From: an uncultured Lachnospiraceae bacterium
GTDB taxonomy: Bacteria > Bacillota > Clostridia > Lachnospirales > Lachnospiraceae
Length of the DNA stretch: 64,000 nt
Direction: 5' to 3'
NCBI GenBank assembly: GCA_902786365.1
Contig: CADACD010000005.1
Coordinates: forward strand, 62,001-126,000
Shown here piece after piece: positions 52,741-61,561 of this stretch. The position numbers and the translations under genes are program-made. Position 1 is the first letter of the stretch. The number at the start of each line of letters is the position of its first letter. The notes under the pieces were generated by a model. The model was given only the letters and a program-made list of their open reading frames with translations. It was not told the origin of the DNA and did no database searches.

Positions 52741-53592
52741 TTATTCAGTAAGATAATCAATGATTCTAAAGTCTTCATTATAGTTAGAGGTAAATAATGT
52801 TCCATAATCTTTACCTGATATAATTTTTTCAATGACAGATACACTTTTGCCATTTGCAATGACCATATCAGCACCGGACTTTGTTGCTATCTCAGCAGCC
52901 AGAAGCTTAGCACTCATTCCTCCGGTTCCAACACTGCTTGTAGATGTATCTTTGCCCATTTCTAACATTTTATCATCAATTTCAGTGACAACAGGGACAA
53001 ATATGGCATCACTGTTGATATTAGGATCATCTGTATATAAACCGTCAATATCTGATAACAGAATGAGCAAATCTGCGCCTGTAAGAGCTGTCACAAGAGC
53101 CGATAATCTATCATTATCACCAAAGACAATCTCATATGTTGAAATGGTATCGTTTTCATTGACAACAGGGATAATTCCCATTTTCAATAATTCTTCAAAT
53201 GTGTTCCTTGCATTGTAACGGCTCAAATCATCAAGCATTGTATATTTCGTCATCAAAATCTGGGATGTCTTTTGATTATATTCCGCAAACAGTTTCTGAT
53301 ACATCATCATCAGCTGAGCCTGTCCGATAGAAGCACATGCCTGCTTCTGCGGCATAGTAAGCTCCTTGCCGGTAAGCCCGACCGAATTGCGGCCGACTGC
53401 GATAGCTCCCGATGACACAAGAATGACATCTTTTCCCTGATTTCTCAAATCGGTAAGGATTCTTACCAGTCTCTCCAATTTGTACAAATCTATATTATTC
53501 GTTTCGCTATGCGTCAGCGAAGACGAACCTATTTTTACAACAATACGTTTTTTATTCTTTAATCTTTCCCGAAAATTGTCAGTAGAACTCAT
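52741..53592 (-). CDS. proB: Glutamate 5-kinase, short form without PUA domain
   Basis: First step of proline synthesis. 283 aa consist of the amino-acid kinase domain only: VVKIGSSSLT, LVSSGAIAVG, VVNENDTIS, VFGDNDRLSALV and VGTGGMSAKLLA. The C-terminal PUA domain of E. coli ProB is missing, as in other short ProB proteins. proA is not adjacent. SD GAAAGGAAT. Confidence 0.94.
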   Translation of the reverse strand: MSSTDNFRERLKNKKRIVVKIGSSSLTHSETNNIDLYKLERLVRILTDLRNQGKDVILVSSGAIAVGRNSVGLTGKELTMPQKQACASIGQAQLMMMYQKLFAEYNQKTSQILMTKYTMLDDLSRYNARNTFEELLKMGIIPVVNENDTISTYEIVFGDNDRLSALVTALTGADLLILLSDIDGLYTDDPNINSDAIFVPVVTEIDDKMLEMGKDTSTSSVGTGGMSAKLLAAEIATKSGADMVIANGKSVSVIEKIISGKDYGTLFTSNYNEDFRIIDYLTE

Positions 53593-53695
53593 GATTAATA
53601 TTCCTTTCGAGTGTTAATTTGTATATTCCAAAATTACATTGTAGACTTACAACTCATTTTGTAAATTTCTTCCTAGTAGTTTATCACAAACAATA

Positions 53696-55459
53696 TCAAT
53701 CTGTCAACGGAGCATATTTTAAACCGATAGCTTCTGCAATTCTGATGCCATCCATTCCTGCACTTGTAATGCCTCCGGCATAGCCTGCCCCTTCACCGCA
53801 TGGATAGATTCCTAAAATATTACTCTCAAAGCTTTCATTTCTAGGTATTTTAAGCGGTGAAGATGTTCGGCTTTCTACACCGGATAAAACAGCATCATAG
53901 CGGTTATAATTTTTAATCTTACCGGAAAACGCATCAATCCCCTTGATAAGACTTTCGCTGATAAATGTCGGAAAAATATTCCTTAAATTTGAAAGAGTTA
54001 TTTTTCCCTTTGTCTGTGGAATAATATCACCTAAAGAATCTGAAAGAATATTGTTTTTAAAATCACCAAACATCTGAACAGGTATATGACCCTTCCCTGC
54101 TTGATAAGCCGCCTTTTCAAGCTCTCGCTGTAACCGGAGTCCTCCAAGCGGAGTATTGTCATAAAAATCATCAGGAGTAACGGTTACAATAATGGCACTA
54201 TTTGAATTGCTTCCATTTCGACCACTATAGCTCATGCCATTTACACATGTATAACCTTCCTCCGAGGAGGAATTAACCACATAACCTCCCGGACACATAC
54301 AAAATGAATATACTCCACGACCGCCATCTGTCTGCGTTGCGAGTTTATAATCTGCTGCCGGAAGCAGGTGTCTGAAATCTCCATACTGGGATGTATCTAT
54401 CATATCACGCAGATGCTCGATTCTGACACCCATTGCAAATGCTTTTGGTTCCATAAAAATATGATTATCATACAACATTTGAAAGGTATCGCGTGAGCTG
54501 TGTCCGATTGCCAGAACCATCACATCACACAAAAAGCTTTTTTTATCGCCTGTTTTTGTGTTTTCGGTATGGATACATGAAATATGTCCATTATTAATTT
54601 CAAAATCTGTCAGTTTGGTATTAAAAAGAAATGTTGCACCAAGCCTAATACATTCATTTCGCATATTTTTGACAACTACTGACAAGACATCTGTGCCTAT
54701 ATGAGGTTTATTCATATACAAAATTTTTTCATCAGCACCAAATCGGACAAACGTTTCAAGAACAAAATGATTCCGGCCGGTTTTATCTTTAACCATTGTG
54801 TTGAGTTTGCCATCAGAAAATGTTCCGGCGCCACCTTCTCCAAACTGTACGTTGGATTCAGGGTTTAAAATATCATTTTCAAAAAAATGATCGACTGATT
54901 TCTGCCTGGTATCAACATCTTCCCCACGTTCTATGATAATAGGAGTATATCCGTTTAGTGCAAGCAGATAAGCACAAAATAAACCGGCCGGACCGGCACC
55001 TGTGATGACCGGTTTATGATTCATTTTTTTATTTCCATGATCAACAAAATGGTATTTTTTTATTTCTGCTATTGATATTCTGGGGTTATTGAGTTTTTTA
55101 ACAAAACTTTCTTCAAATGCAGATAAAGTATTATCATCACTTGCAGTATTATATTCACTACTGTTATCGTCGTATTTGCCAAATGAACGGAATTTGCCCG
55201 GTAAATGTGCATTAAGTGACACATCAATAGTATAAATATATTTGACATCATCTTTTCTCGCATCAATTGATTTTTTGACAATTTTATAACTATTAATGCT
55301 GCCCTTTCCGGTTTTATTATCATTTATATGACTTGTGTTTTTTTCTTTTCTGTTTAATTTGCTACTACCATCACGTATTTTTAACTGTTTCATGATTGCA
55401 TCTTCCAAATCTTCTTTTGTATGTGTGATTGGAAGTTTAATCTGCGATATTCGAATCAT
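53696..55459 (-). CDS. FAD-dependent oxidoreductase, COG2509-type
   Basis: 587 aa: an N-terminal region of about 150 residues with an acidic Asn/Asp/Ser-rich loop, then a Rossmann FAD site PVITGAGPAGLFCAYLLALN (about 151-170) and ESNVQFGEGGAGTFSDGKLN, characteristic of uncharacterised FAD dehydrogenases of this group. C-terminal GEGAGYAGGITSAGMDGI closes the FAD site. Substrate unknown. Its 5' end overlaps the next FAD gene by 23 bp (17 bp of that from the alternative start), so the two are translationally coupled. Confidence 0.88.
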   Translation of the reverse strand: MIRISQIKLPITHTKEDLEDAIMKQLKIRDGSSKLNRKEKNTSHINDNKTGKGSINSYKIVKKSIDARKDDVKYIYTIDVSLNAHLPGKFRSFGKYDDNSSEYNTASDDNTLSAFEESFVKKLNNPRISIAEIKKYHFVDHGNKKMNHKPVITGAGPAGLFCAYLLALNGYTPIIIERGEDVDTRQKSVDHFFENDILNPESNVQFGEGGAGTFSDGKLNTMVKDKTGRNHFVLETFVRFGADEKILYMNKPHIGTDVLSVVVKNMRNECIRLGATFLFNTKLTDFEINNGHISCIHTENTKTGDKKSFLCDVMVLAIGHSSRDTFQMLYDNHIFMEPKAFAMGVRIEHLRDMIDTSQYGDFRHLLPAADYKLATQTDGGRGVYSFCMCPGGYVVNSSSEEGYTCVNGMSYSGRNGSNSNSAIIVTVTPDDFYDNTPLGGLRLQRELEKAAYQAGKGHIPVQMFGDFKNNILSDSLGDIIPQTKGKITLSNLRNIFPTFISESLIKGIDAFSGKIKNYNRYDAVLSGVESRTSSPLKIPRNESFESNILGIYPCGEGAGYAGGITSAGMDGIRIAEAIGLKYAPLTD

Positions 55460-56738
55460 TGGCTATGCTCCTTCCTGCGATGTAACCTGTTGACCATGCC
55501 CATTGCAGATTGTACCCTCCACAGATTCCGTCAACATCGATAATTTCTCCTGTAAAATACAAGTTTTTGATAACATTTGATTCAAGTGTATCCCATGAGA
55601 TGTCTGAAATGTCTACCCCACCAGAACAAACCTGTGAATGCAGGGTATCATTTGTGCCTTTTATTTTAAATGGTGCATTTTTTATAAAATGAAGTAATTG
55701 AAGCATTTTTTCATCAGGACAGTTTTTGATAAACGGTTTTGTGCTACTGTCACATAGAGATGTATATAGTTTTAAAAGACCTAAGGCAAGCTTTGAATTT
55801 AAAATTCCGGAAAATAAATCAAGCAGGGATTTTTTTGGGTAATGTAGCTGTGACTTTAAAAATGCAAGAATCTCGACCTCATCATATTCAGGAAGAAAAT
55901 CGATATCAAGATTTATATCCGATTTTTTTTCTCTGTTAATCAATGTGCTTATTACATGACTAAGTTCAAATATCACAATTCCTGAAAGACCATATTCTGT
56001 TACCTGTAATTCTCCTGTAGCAAAATATTTCTCTCCCATATATGTAAGACCTGCTTTGATTTCTGTTCTTACTCCTGACACTTTCTTAAAAAATTCTTTA
56101 TAGCCGTCATTCCTTTTGTCGGCATAAAGACTGCACAATGATGGAACCAATCTGTTAAAACGGTGTCCAAGACATTTTATGCTTTTTATGATATCTGAGA
56201 CATTATCACTTTTTAAACCTGCATTGCTGCCACATGCCACAATGACATAATCACCCTGATATTGTTTTTGGTTTTCGTTTTCAGATACCTCGAGGCAAAA
56301 AGTATTATCCGGATTTACCGATATCTTTTGTACATAACAATTATTTACCAATGAGACTCCTGAAATTCTCAAAGCACTTATCAGTGATTGGCTGACTGTA
56401 AGTGCCTGCATGGAAGCCGGATACATATATCCGTTTTTATCCTTTAATGTAATACCAAGCTGTCTAAAGGCTTGTATCACCTCATTTTGACCAAACTGTT
56501 CTAAAATGCTTTTAACAAACTGCTTATTAGTGCAGTAATATTTTGAATCATCTGTATTGATATTGCAAAGATTACATCTTCCGTTACCCGTCATAAGAAT
56601 TTTCTTTCCGGGAGTGTCATTTGCATCTAGAATAATAATGTCTAAACTATTTTTGTTTTCAAAGTGACTGCCGGCAGCAACAAGTGCAGCAAACATTCCT
56701 GAAGCACCGGCACCTATTATAATTAATCTTTTTTTCAT
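55437..56738 (-). CDS. HI0933/BaiN-type flavoprotein
   Basis: 433 aa with N-terminal FAD motif LIIIGAGASGMFAALVAAGS and the family signature GKKILMTGNGRCNLCN; VACGSNAGLKSD and DGICGGYNLQWAWSTGYIAG near the C-terminus. Members are annotated as NAD(P)/FAD-dependent oxidoreductases; one, BaiN, reduces bile-acid intermediates in gut Clostridia. No bai genes are nearby and this family is ubiquitous, so the substrate is open. GAGG is 8 bp before the ATG at 56738; ATG at 56744 is too close. Confidence 0.9.
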   Translation of the reverse strand: MKKRLIIIGAGASGMFAALVAAGSHFENKNSLDIIILDANDTPGKKILMTGNGRCNLCNINTDDSKYYCTNKQFVKSILEQFGQNEVIQAFRQLGITLKDKNGYMYPASMQALTVSQSLISALRISGVSLVNNCYVQKISVNPDNTFCLEVSENENQKQYQGDYVIVACGSNAGLKSDNVSDIIKSIKCLGHRFNRLVPSLCSLYADKRNDGYKEFFKKVSGVRTEIKAGLTYMGEKYFATGELQVTEYGLSGIVIFELSHVISTLINREKKSDINLDIDFLPEYDEVEILAFLKSQLHYPKKSLLDLFSGILNSKLALGLLKLYTSLCDSSTKPFIKNCPDEKMLQLLHFIKNAPFKIKGTNDTLHSQVCSGGVDISDISWDTLESNVIKNLYFTGEIIDVDGICGGYNLQWAWSTGYIAGRSIANDSNIAD

Positions 56739-56766
56739 TTTCATAGCCTCTTAGCAAATTTTATAG

Positions 56767-57411
56767 TTAACTTGTAATGCTTTCAAGATAATTATACAGC
56801 TCGTGGATTGTTTCAATATAAAATCCTTTTTCAAGTTCTTTTTTGTGTTCTTCATCAATATTGCTAATGTCAATTCCGGTATCAACAAAAAGCGTTTTCT
56901 GATCTGAATTATATATTTTGATAATGGAATTTTCAGAAACAACATAATAATGATAAATCTCGTGAATATCTCGTATGGTTTTCCTTATGACAACCTGTTC
57001 ACCTGAAAATGATACCAGCTGTATATTCGTTACATTTTCTTCTGTACCGATATTATTTATTTTGTATGTTGTGAGATAATCAATCACTGCCTCTCTGTCA
57101 AGTCCGAGAAGTTCTATAGGCATGTCCGATTCATTTTTTGTAAGTTCACCTGTATCTGAATTGTAGCACTCTTCTACATATTTCGTTGATGAAGTAATTA
57201 TCGGATTTTCGTTTGTAGCGACATCCAAAGAATCATCATACGCTTTCATTCCAGGATTGGTATTTGTGACATCTTCTTTTGTAATCAGATTATTAAATCC
57301 AATTTTATTTCTTGTGGCATAATAATATCCGGCATAATATAAAAGTGCAAAAACGGATGCAAGTGTAAAAAAAGTTACAATATATGCTGTCTTTTTTAAA
57401 GTTGTGTTCAT
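56767..57411 (-). CDS. Membrane-anchored protein, possibly BofC-like
   Basis: 214 aa: N-terminal membrane helix (about 8-27) and an extracytoplasmic part. CYNSDTGELTKNESDMPIEL, LDREAVIDYLTTYK, NIQLVSFSGEQVVIRK and SENSIIKIYNSDQKTLFVDT resemble the C-terminal domain found in BofC-type proteins of spore formers, which in Bacillus restrains pro-sigmaK processing. The resemblance is by pattern only. ATG at 57411 has AAAGG 10 bp upstream; a TTG at 57420 is the alternative. Confidence 0.6.
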   Translation of the reverse strand: MNTTLKKTAYIVTFFTLASVFALLYYAGYYYATRNKIGFNNLITKEDVTNTNPGMKAYDDSLDVATNENPIITSSTKYVEECYNSDTGELTKNESDMPIELLGLDREAVIDYLTTYKINNIGTEENVTNIQLVSFSGEQVVIRKTIRDIHEIYHYYVVSENSIIKIYNSDQKTLFVDTGIDISNIDEEHKKELEKGFYIETIHELYNYLESITS

Positions 57412-57481
57412 CTTAATCAACCTTTCAAAAAAATTTATACATATATTGTCGTCATATTGAATTGATTTTATACAAAAATTT

Positions 57482-57874
57482 CTAATCTCTATTCAAATTA
57501 AATGCAAAAGGGATGAGGGAATCGAGAGAATATTCTTTGATTTCACCGATAACATCATCAAAAAGTACAACAGTGCCATCTTCCATAAATTCTGACAAAA
57601 ATTGCCTGCATATACCACAGGGATATGTATAATTTCCACCAGAAGATACAATTGCAATTTTCGAAAATGATGTGCAGCCTTCCGAGACTGCTTTCATCAC
57701 AGCACATCTCTCGGCACAAATCGTTGCACCAAAAGAAGAATTTTCAATATTACAGCCTGTAAAAATCTCACCGTCAACAGTCAGCAGTGCAGTTCCGACA
57801 CTGAAACCTGAATAAGGTGCATACGCATTTCCCATCGCTTTTTTTGCATAATCAATCAAAATATCATTCTCCAT
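57482..57874 (-). CDS. cdd: Cytidine deaminase
   Basis: Zinc enzyme of pyrimidine salvage, 130 aa: NAYAPYSGFSVGTALLT, GCNIENSSFGATICAERCA (Cys and catalytic Glu) and PCGICRQFLSEF (two Cys). The short tetrameric type. GGAGG lies 8 bp before the ATG at 57874; the frame continues upstream into ybeY without a credible start. Order ybeY-cdd is as in Bacillus, but dgkA and era are absent. Confidence 0.96.
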   Translation of the reverse strand: MENDILIDYAKKAMGNAYAPYSGFSVGTALLTVDGEIFTGCNIENSSFGATICAERCAVMKAVSEGCTSFSKIAIVSSGGNYTYPCGICRQFLSEFMEDGTVVLFDDVIGEIKEYSLDSLIPFAFNLNRD

Positions 57875-57911
57875 AGAAAATCCTCCGTTTTTTATATTAT
57901 CAAAATGATGT

Positions 57912-58406
57912 TTATCTGCTGATTTCAAGCCCTTCCATAATCTGTCTCTGTTTTTCTTCCATGACAAGCCTGTCCTCTTCTTCAATATGGTCATAACCAA
58001 ATAAATGAAGCATACTGTGGGCAACTAAAAATGCAAGCTCTCTTAGATTTGAATGTCCGTACTGTTTTGCCTGTTCATACACTTTATCGACAGAAATCAT
58101 AATATCACCTAGTAATAATTCTCCTGACTCCGGATTAAATAAAGAATCATCATCTTCAATTCCATCAAAATCAGCCGGACTGTCATATTCTATCATAGGA
58201 AAAGAAAGTACATCTGTAGGTCTGTCAATATTTCTATATTCTTTATTGACAGCATGAATATTTTCATTGTCGGTGAGCACAACATTGACTTCTGTCTCAT
58301 ATGGACAGCCGGCAAACTCTTCGGTATAAGTGATTACTTTTTTGATAATTTCATTATAATCAAAATCAAAATTAACTGATGTTTCATTCTCAATATATAT
58401 ACTCAT
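57912..58406 (-). CDS. ybeY: rRNA maturation endonuclease YbeY
   Basis: 164 aa with the metal triad in HSMLHLFGYDH and the preceding LLGDIMISVDKVYEQAKQYG. Processes 16S rRNA 3' ends. Its ATG overlaps the phoH stop codon by one base, suggesting translational coupling. Confidence 0.96.
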   Translation of the reverse strand: MSIYIENETSVNFDFDYNEIIKKVITYTEEFAGCPYETEVNVVLTDNENIHAVNKEYRNIDRPTDVLSFPMIEYDSPADFDGIEDDDSLFNPESGELLLGDIMISVDKVYEQAKQYGHSNLRELAFLVAHSMLHLFGYDHIEEEDRLVMEEKQRQIMEGLEISR

Positions 58407-59455
58407 TAGATCCTTCTCCTTTTATTACCTTTACCGGCATTTTCAATATTGTCACTTTTTTTATATTTTTTATCATGATACTTGGCATTTTTTATATTTT
58501 CCCTGCTTTCATACTCCTCATATGCCATGACGATTTTCTGAACAAGAGGATGTCTGACAACATCTTCGTTTGTCAAATTGATAAATGCAATATCGTCAAC
58601 CTTTGACAACACTTTTATGGCCGTTTCAAGTCCGCTTGTCACATTATCTTTTAAATCTTTCTGCGTCAGATCACCTGTTACGATGACTTTGGAACCAAAA
58701 CCTATTCGTGTCAGAAACATCTTCATCTGTGCAGGTGTTGTATTCTGTGCCTCATCAAGAATAATAAATGCATTGTCCAAAGTGCGGCCTCTCATATAAG
58801 CAAGCGGTGCGACTTCAATCAATCCTTTTTCACTGTTATGCATAAAACTTTCCGCACCCATAATCTGATAGAGTGCATCATACAATGGTCTTAAATACGG
58901 ATCTACCTTGCTCTGTAAATCACCCGGCAGAAAACCAAGATTTTCACCGGCTTCAATGGCTGGACGCGTAAGGATGATTCTTGAAACATCATTATTTTTA
59001 AATGCTGTGATAGCCATGGCCATGGCAAGGTAGGTTTTACCTGTTCCGGCGGGACCTAAGCCAAAGGTAATCATATGATTTTTAATCAAATCAATATATT
59101 TTTTCTGACCATGCGTTTTGGGTTTGACCGGTTTACCATTAACCGTGCGGCATATAATACTTTCATCTAGTTCACTTAAGGTTTCAACCTTATCATCAAA
59201 GGCTAGCGATAATGCATAGTTTACAAGCTGTTCATTGATAGTCTCTCCCTTTTTTGCCCTGTCAGTCAGAGTCTCTATCACGCTTTTGGCTCTTAAAACA
59301 TTATTTTCGCCACCGATAATCTTCAATTCAGAATTTCTTGATATGATTGTAACATGTAATGTCTTTTCTATTTTTTTTATATTAAAATCAAATTGTCCGA
59401 ATATTTCACTTGTATATTTTGCCGGTATATCAATTATGCTTTCGATTACGCTCAT
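58406..59455 (-). CDS. PhoH family ATPase
   Basis: 349 aa: N-terminal KH-like region (1-110), then the PhoH domain with Walker A GPAGTGKT (134-141), RPAIEAGENLGFLPGDLQ and IILDEAQNTTPAQMKMFLTR. The basic C-terminal tail (KNAKYHDKKYKKSD...) may bind RNA. Role in RNA metabolism is likely given coupling to ybeY. SD AAAGGATAACG. Confidence 0.95.
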   Translation of the reverse strand: MSVIESIIDIPAKYTSEIFGQFDFNIKKIEKTLHVTIISRNSELKIIGGENNVLRAKSVIETLTDRAKKGETINEQLVNYALSLAFDDKVETLSELDESIICRTVNGKPVKPKTHGQKKYIDLIKNHMITFGLGPAGTGKTYLAMAMAITAFKNNDVSRIILTRPAIEAGENLGFLPGDLQSKVDPYLRPLYDALYQIMGAESFMHNSEKGLIEVAPLAYMRGRTLDNAFIILDEAQNTTPAQMKMFLTRIGFGSKVIVTGDLTQKDLKDNVTSGLETAIKVLSKVDDIAFINLTNEDVVRHPLVQKIVMAYEEYESRENIKNAKYHDKKYKKSDNIENAGKGNKRRRI

Positions 59456-59511
59456 AAGTTTCGTTATCCTTTCAAAAGTTAATTTTCTTGATTTTACTTA
59501 CAGACAGCGGA

Positions 59512-60783
59512 TTATTCTGTATCAAAATTCGATTCAGTGTTATCTGTCTGTTCTTCATCAGTCTCACTATTCGTTTTAGTTTCATCAATATATTCTATTT
59601 GTCCTATTTTCTGTAAAACAACAAAATTTCCTGATATAACACATTCAGATGTATTAACATCTATTGTAACATTATTTTCTATAATTTGAATACCTTTTTC
59701 TTCTAATTTACCGATATATTCATTAATTTTTTCGTTCGCAAGGCTTACAGCCTCATCTTTATCATAAATTCGATCTTCTATTTCGTACTCATTATAAGTG
59801 ATATGGCAGACAGAAACAGGCAGATAGTAATTTTTTGTTAAAGTAAGATTTTTGTAGTCTTTAACAGTATCAAATACAGTCATCCTTTTTTTGAATCCTG
59901 ATAAAAATAAAGACTTTTCAAAAATTTTCAGTTCAACCGCCTTTTTTTGTTTGCCGGTATATATCTTTTGCTGATATTGAAGGTTAAATGAATCATGAAA
60001 ATCATATGTCACATAGGCATATATATCTGCATCGGAATTGACATAGTCATATCCGATGACATCTTTAGAATCATTTAGAATTTCTATTGTACCATTTACA
60101 AGTAGCTGGTCTTTTTTGATGATATCACCACTTTTTACCTGAGGAACACCACTTCTTGTAATGATACTGTCAATGACACCATCCACATTGCTGATGATAT
60201 TATATGGTTTATCTTCTGTTTTTGCAATGTTTGAATCAAAATTTTCTTTTATATGAACAATCATTCTTGTTCCTTTTATCTCAACAGAAACCCATGTGAT
60301 ATCACTATATTGTTTTCGAATCAGATATTCTAGATCATCACAGCTTATTTCTGACTTTTTCAGACCATTATGAACATGATTTTCATTTAAGAAGTTCATC
60401 AATTCAACATCAGTATAGGAATAATTTCCATCAAAAGAAATGTTCCAAATATATAATGATATTATTTTAATCAAAACAAAAAATATTATAATACCAAAAA
60501 GAAAAAAAATACGTTTCCTGTATTTTCGTGTTTTAAAAGACAGTCCTTTTTTTTCAGTAATCCTAATCTCACCATTACATTTTCGTCTAATTTTTTTCAT
60601 TTGAAAAAATGATTCAATAGACGAAAAAAAGGTAACTTTCTCATCATTTTCGCCTGTTTGAATATCCCATATATTTAAATGATTGTTTCTGCACAGGTTG
60701 AGAAACCTCACTTTATCATGTCCGGTAAAATCAATTTTCAAATACCCTTTTATGTAATCAATAAGATGATTGATGATACTCAC
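59512..60783 (-). CDS. yqfD: Sporulation protein YqfD
   Basis: 423 aa: N-terminal soluble part with cysteine (FLNLCRNNHLNIW), one membrane helix (about 90-112) and a long extracytoplasmic domain with YSDITWVSVEIKGTRMIVHI and KENFDSN. Homologous to Bacillus YqfD (SpoIV-related, expressed in the mother cell). It seems to start at GTG (60783), with GGGGA directly adjacent, an unusually tight SD, and no in-frame ATG until residue 71. Acidic Thr/Asp/Glu tail. Confidence 0.9.
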   Translation of the reverse strand: MSIINHLIDYIKGYLKIDFTGHDKVRFLNLCRNNHLNIWDIQTGENDEKVTFFSSIESFFQMKKIRRKCNGEIRITEKKGLSFKTRKYRKRIFFLFGIIIFFVLIKIISLYIWNISFDGNYSYTDVELMNFLNENHVHNGLKKSEISCDDLEYLIRKQYSDITWVSVEIKGTRMIVHIKENFDSNIAKTEDKPYNIISNVDGVIDSIITRSGVPQVKSGDIIKKDQLLVNGTIEILNDSKDVIGYDYVNSDADIYAYVTYDFHDSFNLQYQQKIYTGKQKKAVELKIFEKSLFLSGFKKRMTVFDTVKDYKNLTLTKNYYLPVSVCHITYNEYEIEDRIYDKDEAVSLANEKINEYIGKLEEKGIQIIENNVTIDVNTSECVISGNFVVLQKIGQIEYIDETKTNSETDEEQTDNTESNFDTE

Positions 60784-60804
60784 TCCCCGCTTTTGATTGA
60801 CAGA

Positions 60805-61062
60805 TTATATAAATTCAATACTTTTGATTCTTCCACACACCTTCATTCCGATTTCGTTAAAAAATTCTATATGAAGATTTTTGCCACAGATACAGATTTT
60901 ACACGTTCTTGACTGAATTCTGATAATTTCTTGCGTATATTCAATAATATTTTTATAATTTTCTATAAAAAGCCCGTACTGTCCTGTTACCCTCAGGATA
61001 GTGGCTCCCATAGACACATCTTTGGGAATTTCTAATTTATCTGATAAATTCTCTATGAACAT
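60805..61062 (-). CDS. yqfC: Sporulation protein YqfC (YabP family)
   Basis: 85 aa: LSDKLEIPKDVSMGATILRV, TGQYGLFIENYKNIIEYTQE, then IRIQSRTCKICICGKNLHIE and GMKVCGRIKSIEF. This pattern is the YabP/YqfC family of mother-cell sporulation proteins. It precedes yqfD by 21 bp. A sigmaE-type promoter is expected but not recognised with confidence. Confidence 0.9.
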   Translation of the reverse strand: MFIENLSDKLEIPKDVSMGATILRVTGQYGLFIENYKNIIEYTQEIIRIQSRTCKICICGKNLHIEFFNEIGMKVCGRIKSIEFI

Positions 61063-61187
61063 TCATATCTTGCCCTGTTTTCATTATTATTTATCTATAT
61101 GAAATCACAAGGTAAATTATTACAGGATAGTTATTTCGCATATTTCCAACAATTTTGATTAAATAAAATGCCAATTTCCCTAAAAGT

Positions 61188-61220
61188 AAAAAAAGAAGTC
61201 TATATCGAGTATAGACTTCC
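61188..61220 (-). terminator. Terminator of rpsU
   Basis: Stem AAGTCTATA / TATAGACTT with a CTCGA-type loop. On the minus strand it is followed by CTTTTTTT; TTCCTTTT on the other side makes it partly bidirectional. Confidence 0.85.
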
Positions 61221-61246
61221 TTTTATAATTTAAGAAATAATTATAA

Positions 61247-61423
61247 TTAATTATATTTACGTTTTCTAGCTGCTTCAGATTTCTTTTTACGCTTTACACT
61301 TGGCTTTTCGTAATGTTCTCTTTTACGAATTTCCTGCTGAATACCAGCCTTAGCACAGTTTCTTTTGAATCTGCGTAAAGCACTATCTAAAGACTCGTTT
61401 TCTTTAACGATTACGTTTGACAT
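61247..61423 (-). CDS. rpsU: 30S ribosomal protein S21
   Basis: 58 aa, [20 protein letters not shown], then [20 protein letters not shown] and the very basic tail [18 protein letters not shown]: unmistakable S21. ATG at 61423 follows GGAGGGAGGTAAGG. It has a strong promoter, a structured leader and its own terminator, so it is monocistronic between alaS and yqfC. Confidence 0.97.
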   Translation of the reverse strand: MSNVIVKENESLDSALRRFKRNCAKAGIQQEIRKREHYEKPSVKRKKKSEAARKRKYN

Positions 61424-61444
61424 AGCTCACACCTTACCTCCCTC

Positions 61445-61473
61445 CAGTTGTGTAATTGTGCATAATACAACTG
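61445..61473 (-). promoter_or_regulatory. Hairpin in the rpsU leader
   Basis: Arms CAGTTGT (61473-61467 on the minus strand) and ACAACTG (61451-61445) with a 15-nt loop, ending directly before the double SD of rpsU. It may shield or expose the SD; autoregulation is only a guess. Confidence 0.4.
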
Positions 61474-61499
61474 TTTGGGTATTTTTTTGCACTAGACCT

Positions 61500-61527
61500 A
61501 TTATAGCATAAATTTTCCATACGTCAA
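61500..61527 (-). promoter_or_regulatory. Promoter of rpsU
   Basis: Minus-strand TTGACG (61527-61522), 16-bp spacer, consensus TATAAT (61505-61500) with an extended -10 TG one base upstream. Confidence 0.75.
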
Positions 61528-61561
61528 TATAAAAATATTATTTCTTTTTTTATTTAAAATT

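Noticed and set aside
58406-61062. Single yqfC-yqfD-phoH-ybeY-cdd-era operon as in Bacillus
   Set aside because: dgkA and era are absent downstream of ybeY and cdd; the cluster ends in unrelated genes.
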